Assembly (NCBI GenBank): GCA_903867985.1
Contig: CAIPTO010000144.1
Span: 1 to 63,388, forward strand
DNA length: 63,388 bases
Source of the DNA: an uncultured Elusimicrobia bacterium
Lineage (GTDB): Bacteria; Elusimicrobiota; Elusimicrobia; Elusimicrobiales; UBA9959
Reading direction: 5' to 3'
Below, in pieces: positions 20,354 through 28,462 of this stretch. A program made the translations under genes and the position numbers. Numbering within the stretch: position 1 is the stretch's first letter; every line of letters starts with the position of its first letter. A model generated the notes under the pieces. It worked only from the letters and a program-made list of their open reading frames with translations. It was not told the DNA's origin and did no database searches.

Positions 20354-20406
20354 TGTGCGGTCCGCGCACAATCGTTAATTTCACTAATTTCCGAGGAGTC
20401 TGTCAA
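20354..20406 (-). promoter_or_regulatory. galT operon promoter with operator-like palindrome
   Basis: On the minus strand a consensus TTGACA (20401-20406) is followed after 17 nt by TGAAAT (20378-20383). Just downstream of the expected start site lies the perfect inverted repeat TGTGCG-N5-CGCACA (20354-20370), ending 7 nt before the galT ATG. This placement suits a repressor of GntR or LacI type responding to galactose. No regulator gene is nearby. Confidence 0.6.
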
Positions 20407-20442
20407 ATTTGCTTCGTTATCTTATTTTCGGCTTTGAATCCG

Positions 20443-21420
20443 TCAGCCCCGCTGTTTTTTATGCCACCGCCAGGCGTGGTCTATTATAGTTTCCAGGGCC
20501 GCGTACTCGGGTTTCCAGCCCAGCACGCGGCGCGCAAGCGAAGAAGACGCCACCAATATCGCGGGATCTCCCGCGCGGCGGGGCGCCAGCTTAACCGGGA
20601 TCTTCCTGCCGGTCACCTTTTCGGCTGCCTTTATAACTTCTAAAACGGAAAAGCCCTTGCCGTTGCCCAGATTAAAAACTCCGCTTTCGCCGCCGCGCTC
20701 AAGCCTGCGCAGCGCGAGCAGGTGGGCCTGCGCCAGATCTGCCGTATGAACATAGTCGCGCAGACAGGTGCCGTCCGGAGTTTTATAGCTTGAGCCGAAA
20801 ACAGTTATACATTCTCTCCGGCCGGCCGCCGCGTCAAGCACAAGCGGGATAAGGTGTGTTTCGGGATTATGCAGCTCCCCGGTTTCTCCCTGGGGGTCGG
20901 CGCCGGCGGCATTAAAGTAGCGTAAGGCTACATACTGTATACCGTAGGCCGCGCCGTAATCCGCCATAGCCCGCTCCATCATAAGCTTGGTGCGGCCATA
21001 AGGATTAACCGGCGACAGTGGGTGATCCTCGCCTATAGGCGTCTTTATCGGCTCGCCGTAAACGGCCGCGGTGGACGAGAATATCAGGTTCTTAACTCCG
21101 GCGGAACGCATAGCGTCCAGAAGATTGAGCGTGTTGGCCACATTATTACGGTAATACTTGGCAGGGTCGGAGACGGATTCGCCCACGGCGGCAAAAGCCG
21201 CAAAATGCATCACCGCGGAAAACCTGTATTTTTTGAAGCAGCGGGCCAGATCCGCCGGATCGCCCAGATCCCCTTTTAAAAATCCGCCCCGGCTCGCGAG
21301 CCTCCTGTGCCCCGTTGACAAATTGTCAAACACTACGGTTTTGTAACCGCGCTCGTTCAGGAGGTTGTTAACCTGCGACCCGATATATCCCGCGCCGCCG
21401 ACAACAAGTGTGTTTTTCAT
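20443..21420 (-). CDS. galE: UDP-glucose 4-epimerase
   Basis: This extended SDR enzyme interconverts UDP-glucose and UDP-galactose. Residues 7-14 are the NAD-binding VGGAGYIGS-type motif. LIFSSTAAVYGEP carries the catalytic Ser/Thr, and NPYGRTK provides Tyr and Lys. The C-terminal GDPAILVASSSLARRVLGWKP is typical of GalE. The ATG at 21418-21420 is chosen over an upstream TTG; neither has a clear Shine-Dalgarno. It completes the Leloir pathway with galT and galK but is separated from them by a 95-bp gap that contains the galT promoter. Confidence 0.95.
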   Translation of the reverse strand: MKNTLVVGGAGYIGSQVNNLLNERGYKTVVFDNLSTGHRRLASRGGFLKGDLGDPADLARCFKKYRFSAVMHFAAFAAVGESVSDPAKYYRNNVANTLNLLDAMRSAGVKNLIFSSTAAVYGEPIKTPIGEDHPLSPVNPYGRTKLMMERAMADYGAAYGIQYVALRYFNAAGADPQGETGELHNPETHLIPLVLDAAAGRRECITVFGSSYKTPDGTCLRDYVHTADLAQAHLLALRRLERGGESGVFNLGNGKGFSVLEVIKAAEKVTGRKIPVKLAPRRAGDPAILVASSSLARRVLGWKPEYAALETIIDHAWRWHKKQRG

Positions 21421-21454
21421 AATTTTCAATCAACGTTTTACAGTTTCACCGGCA

Positions 21455-21925
21455 TTATACGGCTGGGCAGTTTACCCTGTTAAAAACAAAGCGTATAAAA
21501 AAATATCCCAGGAACGCGGCATATAGAAGCCAGCCCGCCTGAACATATTGGTACACGCGCGTCAGCACTTTAAAGTTGCTCCAGCTCTTATCCCCCGCCA
21601 TTATAAGCTCAAGTTCCGGATATCTGGAAAACAGCAGCTTAGTGGTACGATGCTCGTTTGAATAAAGTTTGGCCAGAAGCACGTTCACCATGAAAATCAA
21701 AAACAAACCTATAAGCAGGGGCTTCAGAGCGCAAACATAATCCTTCGGAGCCAGAAGCGCGCAGACGGCCGCGGAAAAATTCAGCACGATTCCCAAAAGC
21801 ACCAACTGGTCCTGGAAGCGGCTTATGCGGCGCAGATAGCTGTCGGCCAGATTCACGGCGAATTTTCTGCTCTTTTCATCCTTTTCCACGGCTCGTTTTA
21901 TCAACTCGATGATCGCGCTTATCAT
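21455..21925 (-). CDS. Uncharacterised membrane protein with three hydrophobic segments
   Basis: I do not recognise this 156-residue protein. A charged N-terminal amphipathic stretch (KRAVEKDEKSRKFAVNLADS) is followed by hydrophobic segments at about residues 40-60, 68-86 and 128-148. A soluble basic region (YSNEHRTTKLLFSRYPELEL) lies between the second and third. It begins 10 bp after the guaA stop and ends 34 bp before galE, all on the minus strand. Function cannot be inferred. Confidence 0.6.
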   Translation of the reverse strand: MISAIIELIKRAVEKDEKSRKFAVNLADSYLRRISRFQDQLVLLGIVLNFSAAVCALLAPKDYVCALKPLLIGLFLIFMVNVLLAKLYSNEHRTTKLLFSRYPELELIMAGDKSWSNFKVLTRVYQYVQAGWLLYAAFLGYFFIRFVFNRVNCPAV

Positions 21926-21935
21926 ATATTCTCCT

Positions 21936-23468
21936 CTATTCCCACTCTATTGTCGCCGGAGGTTTGGAGGTTATGTCGTAAACTATTCTGTTGACCCCTT
22001 TCACCTCGCTTACGATGCGGGCTGAGATGCGGCGCATTAATTCGTAGGGCAGCTGGGACCAGTCGGCCGTCATGCCGTCCACGGATTCCACGCAGCGCAC
22101 CGCTATTACGTTCTCGTAAGAGCGCTCATCGCCCATAACGCCGACTGTCTTGGTCGGAAGCAGCACGCAGAAAGACTGCCAGATCCTTGAGTACCAGCCG
22201 AACGCCTGTATCTCTTCGCGCATGATGAGGTCGGCCTTGCCAAGAATAGCGAGCCGCTCGGCGGTCACGTCGCCCAGCACGCGGATGGCCAGGCCCGGGC
22301 CCGGAAAAGGATGCTGCATAAGTACCTCTTCCGGGATTTTGAGGCTCCTGCCCAGCTCGCGCACCTCGTCCTTGAAAAGAAACCGCAGCGGCTCCACCAG
22401 CGCAAGGCCCATTTTATCGGGCAGTCCGCCGACATTATGATGGCTCTTTATCACGGCCGAGGGGCCTTTCACGGAGACGGACTCTATGACATCGGGGTAA
22501 AGGGTGCCCTGCGCCAGGAACTTCGCCCCTTTTATTTTTTTAGCCTCACTTTCAAAAACCTCAATAAAAGCATGCCCTATTATCTTCCTTTTTCTTTCAG
22601 GGGAGGTGACGCCTTTCAGCCGGCTCAGGAATATCTTTGAGGCGTCAACGATCTTCAGATTGAAACGGAACTTTTTTAAAAAAACTTTCTTCATTCTTTC
22701 ACGGTCTCCGAAGCGCAGCAGACCGGTATCCACAAAAATACAGTAAAGCCTTTTGCCGATGGCGCGATGGACCAGGACGGCGGCCACGGAAGAGTCAACG
22801 CCGCCTGACAGGGCGCAGATGACTGAGTTTTGGCCGACCTGCTTCTTTATGCCGGCCACTGCCTCATCAAGGAAAGACGCCGGGGTCCAGCGCTCCCGAT
22901 AGCCGCAGATGCGTCGGGCGAAATTATCCAGTATTTTCCCGCCGTGGCAGGTATGATGGACTTCGGGGTGGAACTGCACCGAATACAGGCCCCGGTCCGC
23001 GCATTCCATGGCCGCGACCGGGACGTCGGGCGTTCCCGCGGTCACACTGAATCCGTAAGGCGCGGCCTTAACCTCATCACCATGGCTCATCCACACCTTG
23101 AGATCCTTCGGCACGCCGCGGAACAGGGCGGAAACCCCGCGAACCTTAAGTCCCGAGTGTCCATATTCCCGTTTTAAAGCCTTTTGAACCTTGCCGCCCA
23201 TCTCACGCGCGATAAGCTGCATGCCGTAGCAGATACCCAACACCGGTATGCCAAGGCTGAGTATCGCGGGGTCTGAAACAGGCGCGCCCTTGTCACAAAC
23301 GCTGGAAGGCCCGCCGGAAAGAATAATACCCTTCGGGCCGCGCGCCAGAATCTCCTCCACGGGGGTCCGGAACGGCAGGATCTCGCAGTAGATCCGCAGG
23401 CTGCGCAAACGCCTGGCAATGAGCTGCGTATACTGGCTGCCGAAATCGAGGATTAATATTTGATCCAT
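21936..23468 (-). CDS. guaA: GMP synthase (glutamine-hydrolysing)
   Basis: This 510-residue enzyme converts XMP to GMP. The N-terminal class I amidotransferase domain has DFGSQYTQLIARR, nucleophile Cys80 in LGICYGMQ and His in VQFHPEVHHT. The ATP pyrophosphatase domain carries the PP-loop SGGVDSSVAA near residue 218. The C-terminal dimerisation domain ends with ISARIVSEVKGVNRIVYDITSKPPATIEWE-type residues, normal for GuaA. It follows the IMP dehydrogenase gene by 66 bp, giving a guanine nucleotide branch unit. Confidence 0.97.
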   Translation of the reverse strand: MDQILILDFGSQYTQLIARRLRSLRIYCEILPFRTPVEEILARGPKGIILSGGPSSVCDKGAPVSDPAILSLGIPVLGICYGMQLIAREMGGKVQKALKREYGHSGLKVRGVSALFRGVPKDLKVWMSHGDEVKAAPYGFSVTAGTPDVPVAAMECADRGLYSVQFHPEVHHTCHGGKILDNFARRICGYRERWTPASFLDEAVAGIKKQVGQNSVICALSGGVDSSVAAVLVHRAIGKRLYCIFVDTGLLRFGDRERMKKVFLKKFRFNLKIVDASKIFLSRLKGVTSPERKRKIIGHAFIEVFESEAKKIKGAKFLAQGTLYPDVIESVSVKGPSAVIKSHHNVGGLPDKMGLALVEPLRFLFKDEVRELGRSLKIPEEVLMQHPFPGPGLAIRVLGDVTAERLAILGKADLIMREEIQAFGWYSRIWQSFCVLLPTKTVGVMGDERSYENVIAVRCVESVDGMTADWSQLPYELMRRISARIVSEVKGVNRIVYDITSKPPATIEWE

Positions 23469-23534
23469 AAAGAGGTGAACAGTAGTCAGTTCCTATAAAA
23501 TCACAGACCGGTTCCCGGCTGCCGACTTCACATC

Positions 23535-24701
23535 CTACTTAGTCTTCCCCATTCCTACCGTCTGAGCTCTCTGCAAAAGTTTGCCCTCGCTTTTGATGGA
23601 CGGGGCGATAATTATCTGAGCCTGCTGCATCTCACGGATATTGTGACAGCCTAAAGCGCCCATTGAGGTTTTAAGCGCGCCGGCCAGGTTTTGACTGCCG
23701 TCGTCAACGCGCGCCGGCCCGAAAAGTATCTCCTCGATGGAGCCGGTAACGCCAACATGCACGCGGGTGCCGCGCGGCAGATTGGCGTGCGGGGTGGCCA
23801 TGCCCCAGTGGTAACCCTTGCCCGGGGCTTCGGAGGCCTTTGCGAAAGGAGAGCCGATCATAACAGCGTCCGCGCCGGAGGCGATAGATTTGCAGATGTC
23901 GCCGCCGTTGTGCATGCCGCCGTCCGTGATGATAGATACGTATCTGCCGGTCTTGTTGCAGTAAAAATCCCGGGCCGCTGCGCAATCAACGGTGGCTGTA
24001 ACCTGAGGCACGCCGATACCTATCACGCCGCGTGTTGTGCACGCCGCCCCGGGGCCTACGCCCACCAGCAGACCGGCTACTCCAGTGTCCATAAGTTCAA
24101 GCGCTACGTCATAGGTCACGCAATTACCGGCTATCACGGGTATCCGCATCTCCTTTACGAATTTGGCTATATCCAGAGTTTTTTGTTTTTTGGATTCGTA
24201 TTTGATGGTTATCACTGTAGCCTGCACTATGAAGATGTCCGCGCCTGCCTCTTTGGCTATGGGGCCGAACTCGCCGGCGTTCTGAGGGATGCAGGACACG
24301 GCGCACGGCACCTTGGCTTTTTTTATCTCGGCGACTCGCCTGGCGATAAGCTCAGGGTTTACAGGTTGCTTGTATATTTTTTGAAAGACTTCGGTGGCCT
24401 GGCCGGGAGCGCAGTTCACTATCAGGTCCACCGCCTCTTCAGGATTCTCATAACGTGTATTTATTCCGTCCAGGTTCAGCACGGCCAGCCCGCCGAGCTT
24501 ATTCATGGCCGTGGCGAACCGGGTGTTAACCACGCCGTCCATGGCCGAGGCGAGAAAAGGCGTTTTGAATTTTAAATCCCCTATGCTGAAAGAGATATCC
24601 GTGTCGTCCGGGTCGACCCCGATATTACCAGGCACCAGCGCGACCTCGTCGAAACCATAAGTCTGTCTTGCTTCTCTGTTGCGGCCGATAAAGTTGGACA
24701 T
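23535..24701 (-). CDS. guaB3: GuaB3-type IMP dehydrogenase family protein
   Basis: This 388-residue TIM-barrel protein belongs to the IMPDH/GMP reductase superfamily and lacks the CBS pair found in most bacterial GuaB. The catalytic Cys221 lies in VGPGAACTTRGVIGIGVPQ, the form seen in the GuaB3 group. Phosphate-binding SIITDGGMHNGGDICKSIASGADAVMIGS and N-terminal FDEVALVPG agree. GuaB3 proteins from cyanobacteria have been reported to have IMP dehydrogenase activity. A GGAGG Shine-Dalgarno lies before the ATG. It is directly upstream of guaA, which suggests it supplies XMP. Confidence 0.88.
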   Translation of the reverse strand: MSNFIGRNREARQTYGFDEVALVPGNIGVDPDDTDISFSIGDLKFKTPFLASAMDGVVNTRFATAMNKLGGLAVLNLDGINTRYENPEEAVDLIVNCAPGQATEVFQKIYKQPVNPELIARRVAEIKKAKVPCAVSCIPQNAGEFGPIAKEAGADIFIVQATVITIKYESKKQKTLDIAKFVKEMRIPVIAGNCVTYDVALELMDTGVAGLLVGVGPGAACTTRGVIGIGVPQVTATVDCAAARDFYCNKTGRYVSIITDGGMHNGGDICKSIASGADAVMIGSPFAKASEAPGKGYHWGMATPHANLPRGTRVHVGVTGSIEEILFGPARVDDGSQNLAGALKTSMGALGCHNIREMQQAQIIIAPSIKSEGKLLQRAQTVGMGKTK

Positions 24702-24763
24702 GAACTGCCTCCGGATATAATTTAAGGTGCTTTTAAAAAAACAGACTTTCAGATTTTAACAAA

Positions 24764-25840
24764 TTATTTTTTTAAAATGAATTTAGCGGCGAAGGCCGCA
24801 GCGAATGCGTCAAGCGAAGCCTTTTCAAGGATCGCGGCCCTGGCCTCCTCTCCGAGACGGTGCAAGGCAGCGGGGGCCAGGGAAAGAACCCGATTAAGCT
24901 GGCGTAAAAGATTAGGGGCCGACAGACTTCCGTAAAAAAATCCGTTTTCCCCGTCTTTTATAAAGCGCTCCATATACGGAGTTCGTTTAACTATGACCGG
25001 CCGGCCGCACGCCATAGAAATGAACGCGATGGAGTTTCCCGCGGCTTCGTTGACATGTCCGTCAGCTATCGGTATAACTACCGCCCTGGCTTCCCTCACC
25101 GCCTGCCGCAGATTATGCAGATTCTTGCTCAGCGGAAACACGGAGGCCAGGCCGCGCAGATCCGCCTTAAAAGGCGGGACCTCGGCGTCAGAAAATATGT
25201 TAAGAGTGAGCCCGGCTTTCTTGACGGCGCTGGCGAGTACGGAGAAATCCCTGCCGGTAGAACCGGCGGAAAAAACGCCGTTTCCGCGCGCAACATGTTC
25301 ACCTGATTTTATCGCTTCCTTTAACCCGGCCGGACCGTAATAAAGGCAATCCACGGCGTAACCGCGCTTAAGGATCCGGTCAGACTTAAGCCCCAATCCC
25401 GACCACAGGTCGGGATCGTCAAATTCAAGAATGAATGCCTGATCCAAGACGCTTAAAAGACCCAGTTTCCCCGCGATATCCGCGGTGGGGTTGTGCCCCG
25501 GCATAGGGAACAGGTGGTTGGCTATGAATATTTTTTTCGCACAGGCAGGGCTGCGGAGAAGCCGCAAAAACGGGTCCGCGCAGGCCTTCCGCTTCGGAAA
25601 ATCCAGAAGCACCAGAATGTCATAGGAACTCCGCAGCTCACGCTTTAGCGCCGCCGGATTCGTATACTTTATCCGGCGGCCGCGCGGCGGAGGCAATTTT
25701 TCTATGAAGGGACAAGGAAACTGAAAGTCGTGGACTATATCCAGGCTTATCCGGTCGCCGCCTTTCAACGCGCGGATGAAAGCCTGCTCAAAGTGCAGGT
25801 TTTCCGGGGATTCCAAAAAATTTACCAGTAATATCTTCAT
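24764..25840 (-). CDS. Group 1-like glycosyltransferase
   Basis: This is about 358 residues counted from the ATG at 25838-25840. The longer reading to 25987 runs through the divergent promoter and adds 49 unconvincing residues. MKILLVNFLESPENLHFEQAF starts a Rossmann-like N-terminal domain. The C-terminal domain has GNSIAFISMACGRPVIVKRTPYMERFIKDGENGFFYG, the pattern of GT-B glycosyltransferases where a Glu contacts the donor nucleotide. No close family is evident and donor and acceptor are unknown. It is divergently transcribed from the putative barrel-protein gene at 25956. Confidence 0.7.
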   Translation of the reverse strand: MKILLVNFLESPENLHFEQAFIRALKGGDRISLDIVHDFQFPCPFIEKLPPPRGRRIKYTNPAALKRELRSSYDILVLLDFPKRKACADPFLRLLRSPACAKKIFIANHLFPMPGHNPTADIAGKLGLLSVLDQAFILEFDDPDLWSGLGLKSDRILKRGYAVDCLYYGPAGLKEAIKSGEHVARGNGVFSAGSTGRDFSVLASAVKKAGLTLNIFSDAEVPPFKADLRGLASVFPLSKNLHNLRQAVREARAVVIPIADGHVNEAAGNSIAFISMACGRPVIVKRTPYMERFIKDGENGFFYGSLSAPNLLRQLNRVLSLAPAALHRLGEEARAAILEKASLDAFAAAFAAKFILKK

Positions 25841-25919
25841 AAGCGGGGCAGAGCCTATTATATAAAATAGATCCCGCAAAAACGCGGCGCGGGAAGAATT
25901 TGCTTTTAGAAAGTAAGGT

Positions 25920-25948
25920 TTCAAAAAGCCGGCAATATGTAATATAAT
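25920..25948 (+). promoter_or_regulatory. Leaderless-type promoter of the 25956 gene
   Basis: A perfect TATAAT (25943-25948) is preceded by TTCAAA (25920-25925) at 17-nt spacing. Only 7 nt separate the -10 box from the ATG at 25956, so transcription should start at or next to the ATG. No Shine-Dalgarno is present. Confidence 0.55.
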
Positions 25949-25955
25949 TGTAAAT

Positions 25956-26816
25956 ATGACAAAAATCCTCTGCGCGCTCGCGACCATTCTCTGTCTGAGC
26001 GCGGTATCCCACGCCGCCTGGTGGGTGGAAAACGATTACGCCTTCGGCTCGGACAGTTTCCGCAAAGAGTCATTTACGCTTTTCTCCAAAATTACCCCCA
26101 GGGTAATGAGCGGGTTTAACGCGTCTTTTTACAAGGACGCCGGCCTTTACCGCGACAAAGCCTACGCTCTTCGTCTGCCGGTGATGTATTCCACCAGCAA
26201 ACTCGTCCTCTCCGCAACCCCATTCCTTTATCCGGCTTCATCAGACATCAGGTCCAGCGCGCGCGGCGCCAAGGTTTACGCGCTGATCCCGGTCACAGAA
26301 GACGACGAGAACAGTTATGTCCATCTGACCATCTCGGCCGCAGCAGCGCGGCAAAAAACCCGGCTCGCGCTAAAGACAGGCCCTGAGCGCGAAACTTTTT
26401 CCGAAACCGCCTTCGAGGCGCAGGTGGAAAAATGTTTTTATAACCAGTTCTTCTTCCTGGCTTCGGCCGCCGGGTTCCCCAAGCCTGAAAAAGCCCGCAA
26501 CGGCAATTTAGTGAACCCCGTCCTGGATCACGGCGACCTGGCCTATATGGGGACTTTCAGACAGGTAACCGCGCTGCCCGAATGGGTAGCTACGGCGCAG
26601 GTGGCCAGAAATATGGCGCCCGACTTTGACAGTTATCTTTACGCCGGATTTAGTAGAATATCCTTCAGGGGCGCGGATGACGCAAATTCGCTTCTGGGCG
26701 GCATGAAAATGAAATTGAACGACAAGACCACCCTGGACTTCGCATATAATTATTATAAAATGAATAGCGAAGCCGGTAAAAATTATTATAGACTTTTGTT
26801 TCAGATATTTTTTTAG
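25956..26816 (+). CDS. Putative outer-membrane beta-barrel protein
   Basis: This 286-residue protein has an N-terminal signal peptide (about 1-20, cleavage after SHA). Alternating strand-like segments follow, such as FTLFSKITPRVMSGFNASFY, AYALRLPVMYSTSKLVLSATPFLY and YLYAGFSRISF. It ends in FQIFF, and a terminal aromatic residue is typical of barrels assembled by the BAM machinery. I do not recognise a family. It is followed after 21 bp by the histidine kinase gene, so the two may be co-transcribed and the barrel may be linked to envelope sensing. The assignment is structural inference only. Confidence 0.55.
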   Translation: MTKILCALATILCLSAVSHAAWWVENDYAFGSDSFRKESFTLFSKITPRVMSGFNASFYKDAGLYRDKAYALRLPVMYSTSKLVLSATPFLYPASSDIRSSARGAKVYALIPVTEDDENSYVHLTISAAAARQKTRLALKTGPERETFSETAFEAQVEKCFYNQFFFLASAAGFPKPEKARNGNLVNPVLDHGDLAYMGTFRQVTALPEWVATAQVARNMAPDFDSYLYAGFSRISFRGADDANSLLGGMKMKLNDKTTLDFAYNYYKMNSEAGKNYYRLLFQIFF

Positions 26817-26837
26817 ACGCTGAGAAACCGCACGCTT

Positions 26838-28400
26838 ATGATAATGCAGTCACAAGAAAGCCTTGAGATGCTGGTGATAGTTTCCCGGCTGTTGTCCTCC
26901 AAACTGGACATCTCCGAGCTTCTGCTTACCATCATGCGACTTGCTTCCCGCGTAGTTGGCGCTGAAAGATCCTCCCTTTACCTGCTGGATGAAAAGACGC
27001 AGGAACTTTATTTCGACGTGGCCCTTGGCCTCCCTGAAGATGTACAAAAGATGCGCTTTAAGATAGGCGAGGGTATAGCCGGGACATGCGCCAAGGAAGG
27101 CCGCTCCCTCATCATTAACGATGTGGCGAACGACTCGCGCCATACCCAAAAAGTAGACAACAAAAGCGGTTTTGTCACGCGCGCCCTGCTGACCTGCCCG
27201 ATGATCATCAAAGGCAAGGTAATCGGCGTCGTCCAGGCCATCAATAAGACTGACGGCGATTTTGTGGAAGTTGATAAGAATAATTTTGAGGCGTTCGCGT
27301 CCCAGGCGGCTATCGCAATAGAGAATTCAAGGCTCTTCACTTCCGTAAAAGAGGAGAAGCGCAAACTTGAGATAGTCTTTAAACGCATCAAGGAAGGCGC
27401 GGTACTCACTACCCAGGACGGAGAGATAATCATTCTCAATAATTCCGCCAAGCTCTACCTGGAGTACGAAAAATACAAATTCACCAACATCTGCCAGGCT
27501 ATGGAGAACTTCTCCGTTAAGCCGTCTATGGAAGAGGTGTTCAAATCAGACACCACCATCTCGCGCTTCGAGGTCATGCGAGAGAAGCCTAAAAAGTTAT
27601 ATCTGGACGGTTCCGCCATAAAACTTTTTAAGGAAGACCGGGAAGGCAATCCGTCTATCGAGGGACTCCTCTGGATCCTGTCGGATATCACGGCCCAGAA
27701 ACTTGAAGAATACATGGCGAGAAATTTCCTGTCGCTCATCTCGCACAAATTTAAAACACCTCTGGCCTGCATAAACGGATATTCGCAGATCCTTAGCGAA
27801 GAAGCAGCCTCCGGAAATCTGCCGGATATAGTTAAAAAGTCGTCCGCGACCATCCTGACGCAGGGCGCTAAGCTCACCGGCCTGGTGGAAAGCCTGTTGA
27901 ATTTCGTCACAATAGACAGCATTGAAGAATCCGGCATGAAGAAGACCAGTTTTGACGTCAGTGATACCTTCAACGAAACTATTGAGTTGATGAAGGTCCG
28001 GTTCAAGGACACCCCGGGCGTGACCTTCAAAACAGCCGTACCAGAGCCTATAACTATAACCGCCGACAAAAGTATGATCAGGAACGCGCTGAATAACTTG
28101 GTGGATAACGCGGTGAAGTTCAACCCGGGCACGGACAAGCTCGTCATACTGTCGGCCCAGGTTAAAGACGGCCGCGTCATGATCTCGGTGGGGGACAACG
28201 GCCCCGGCATTCCCGGGGAAGAGATCGCAAATATTTTTAACAAATTCTACCAGGTGGAGGCCTCGTTCACCGGGCAGGTGGAAGGCTGGGGCCTGGGCCT
28301 CGCCCTGGTTAAGAAGGTGGCGGAGGCGCACCTTGGCAGCGTATACGCCAAATCCCAGCTCCAGAAAGGCTCGGCCTTCACCATCGCACTTCCGCTTTAA
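26838..28400 (+). CDS. GAF-domain sensor histidine kinase
   Basis: The 520-residue kinase has a GAF domain (about 20-165, with ERSSLYLLDE and GEGIAGTCAKEGRSLIINDV) followed by a PAS-like region (about 185-290). The HisKA domain has phospho-acceptor His303 in LISHKFKTPLACINGYSQIL. The catalytic ATPase domain shows NNLVDNAVKF, DNGPGIPGEE and GWGLGLALVKK. No transmembrane segment is visible, so it should be cytoplasmic. No response-regulator gene is adjacent; the partner is unknown. A clear rho-independent terminator follows the stop codon. Confidence 0.9.
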   Translation: MIMQSQESLEMLVIVSRLLSSKLDISELLLTIMRLASRVVGAERSSLYLLDEKTQELYFDVALGLPEDVQKMRFKIGEGIAGTCAKEGRSLIINDVANDSRHTQKVDNKSGFVTRALLTCPMIIKGKVIGVVQAINKTDGDFVEVDKNNFEAFASQAAIAIENSRLFTSVKEEKRKLEIVFKRIKEGAVLTTQDGEIIILNNSAKLYLEYEKYKFTNICQAMENFSVKPSMEEVFKSDTTISRFEVMREKPKKLYLDGSAIKLFKEDREGNPSIEGLLWILSDITAQKLEEYMARNFLSLISHKFKTPLACINGYSQILSEEAASGNLPDIVKKSSATILTQGAKLTGLVESLLNFVTIDSIEESGMKKTSFDVSDTFNETIELMKVRFKDTPGVTFKTAVPEPITITADKSMIRNALNNLVDNAVKFNPGTDKLVILSAQVKDGRVMISVGDNGPGIPGEEIANIFNKFYQVEASFTGQVEGWGLGLALVKKVAEAHLGSVYAKSQLQKGSAFTIALPL

Positions 28401-28413
28401 ATACCATCATAAC

Positions 28414-28443
28414 AAAGCCGGCTGAAATAAGCCGGCTTTTTTT
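28414..28443 (+). terminator. Rho-independent terminator
   Basis: The stem AAGCCGGC/GCCGGCTT (28415-28422 with 28431-28438), extended by a T-A pair, closes a 6-nt loop and runs into a tract of seven T (28437-28443). It lies 14 bp after the histidine kinase stop codon and ends that transcription unit. Confidence 0.9.
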
Positions 28444-28462
28444 ATTTTCCGATCCCTTTTCT

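Noticed and set aside
25841-25987. N-terminal extension of the glycosyltransferase
   Set aside because: It would read through the divergent promoter; the ATG at 25840 begins a normal GT-B domain.
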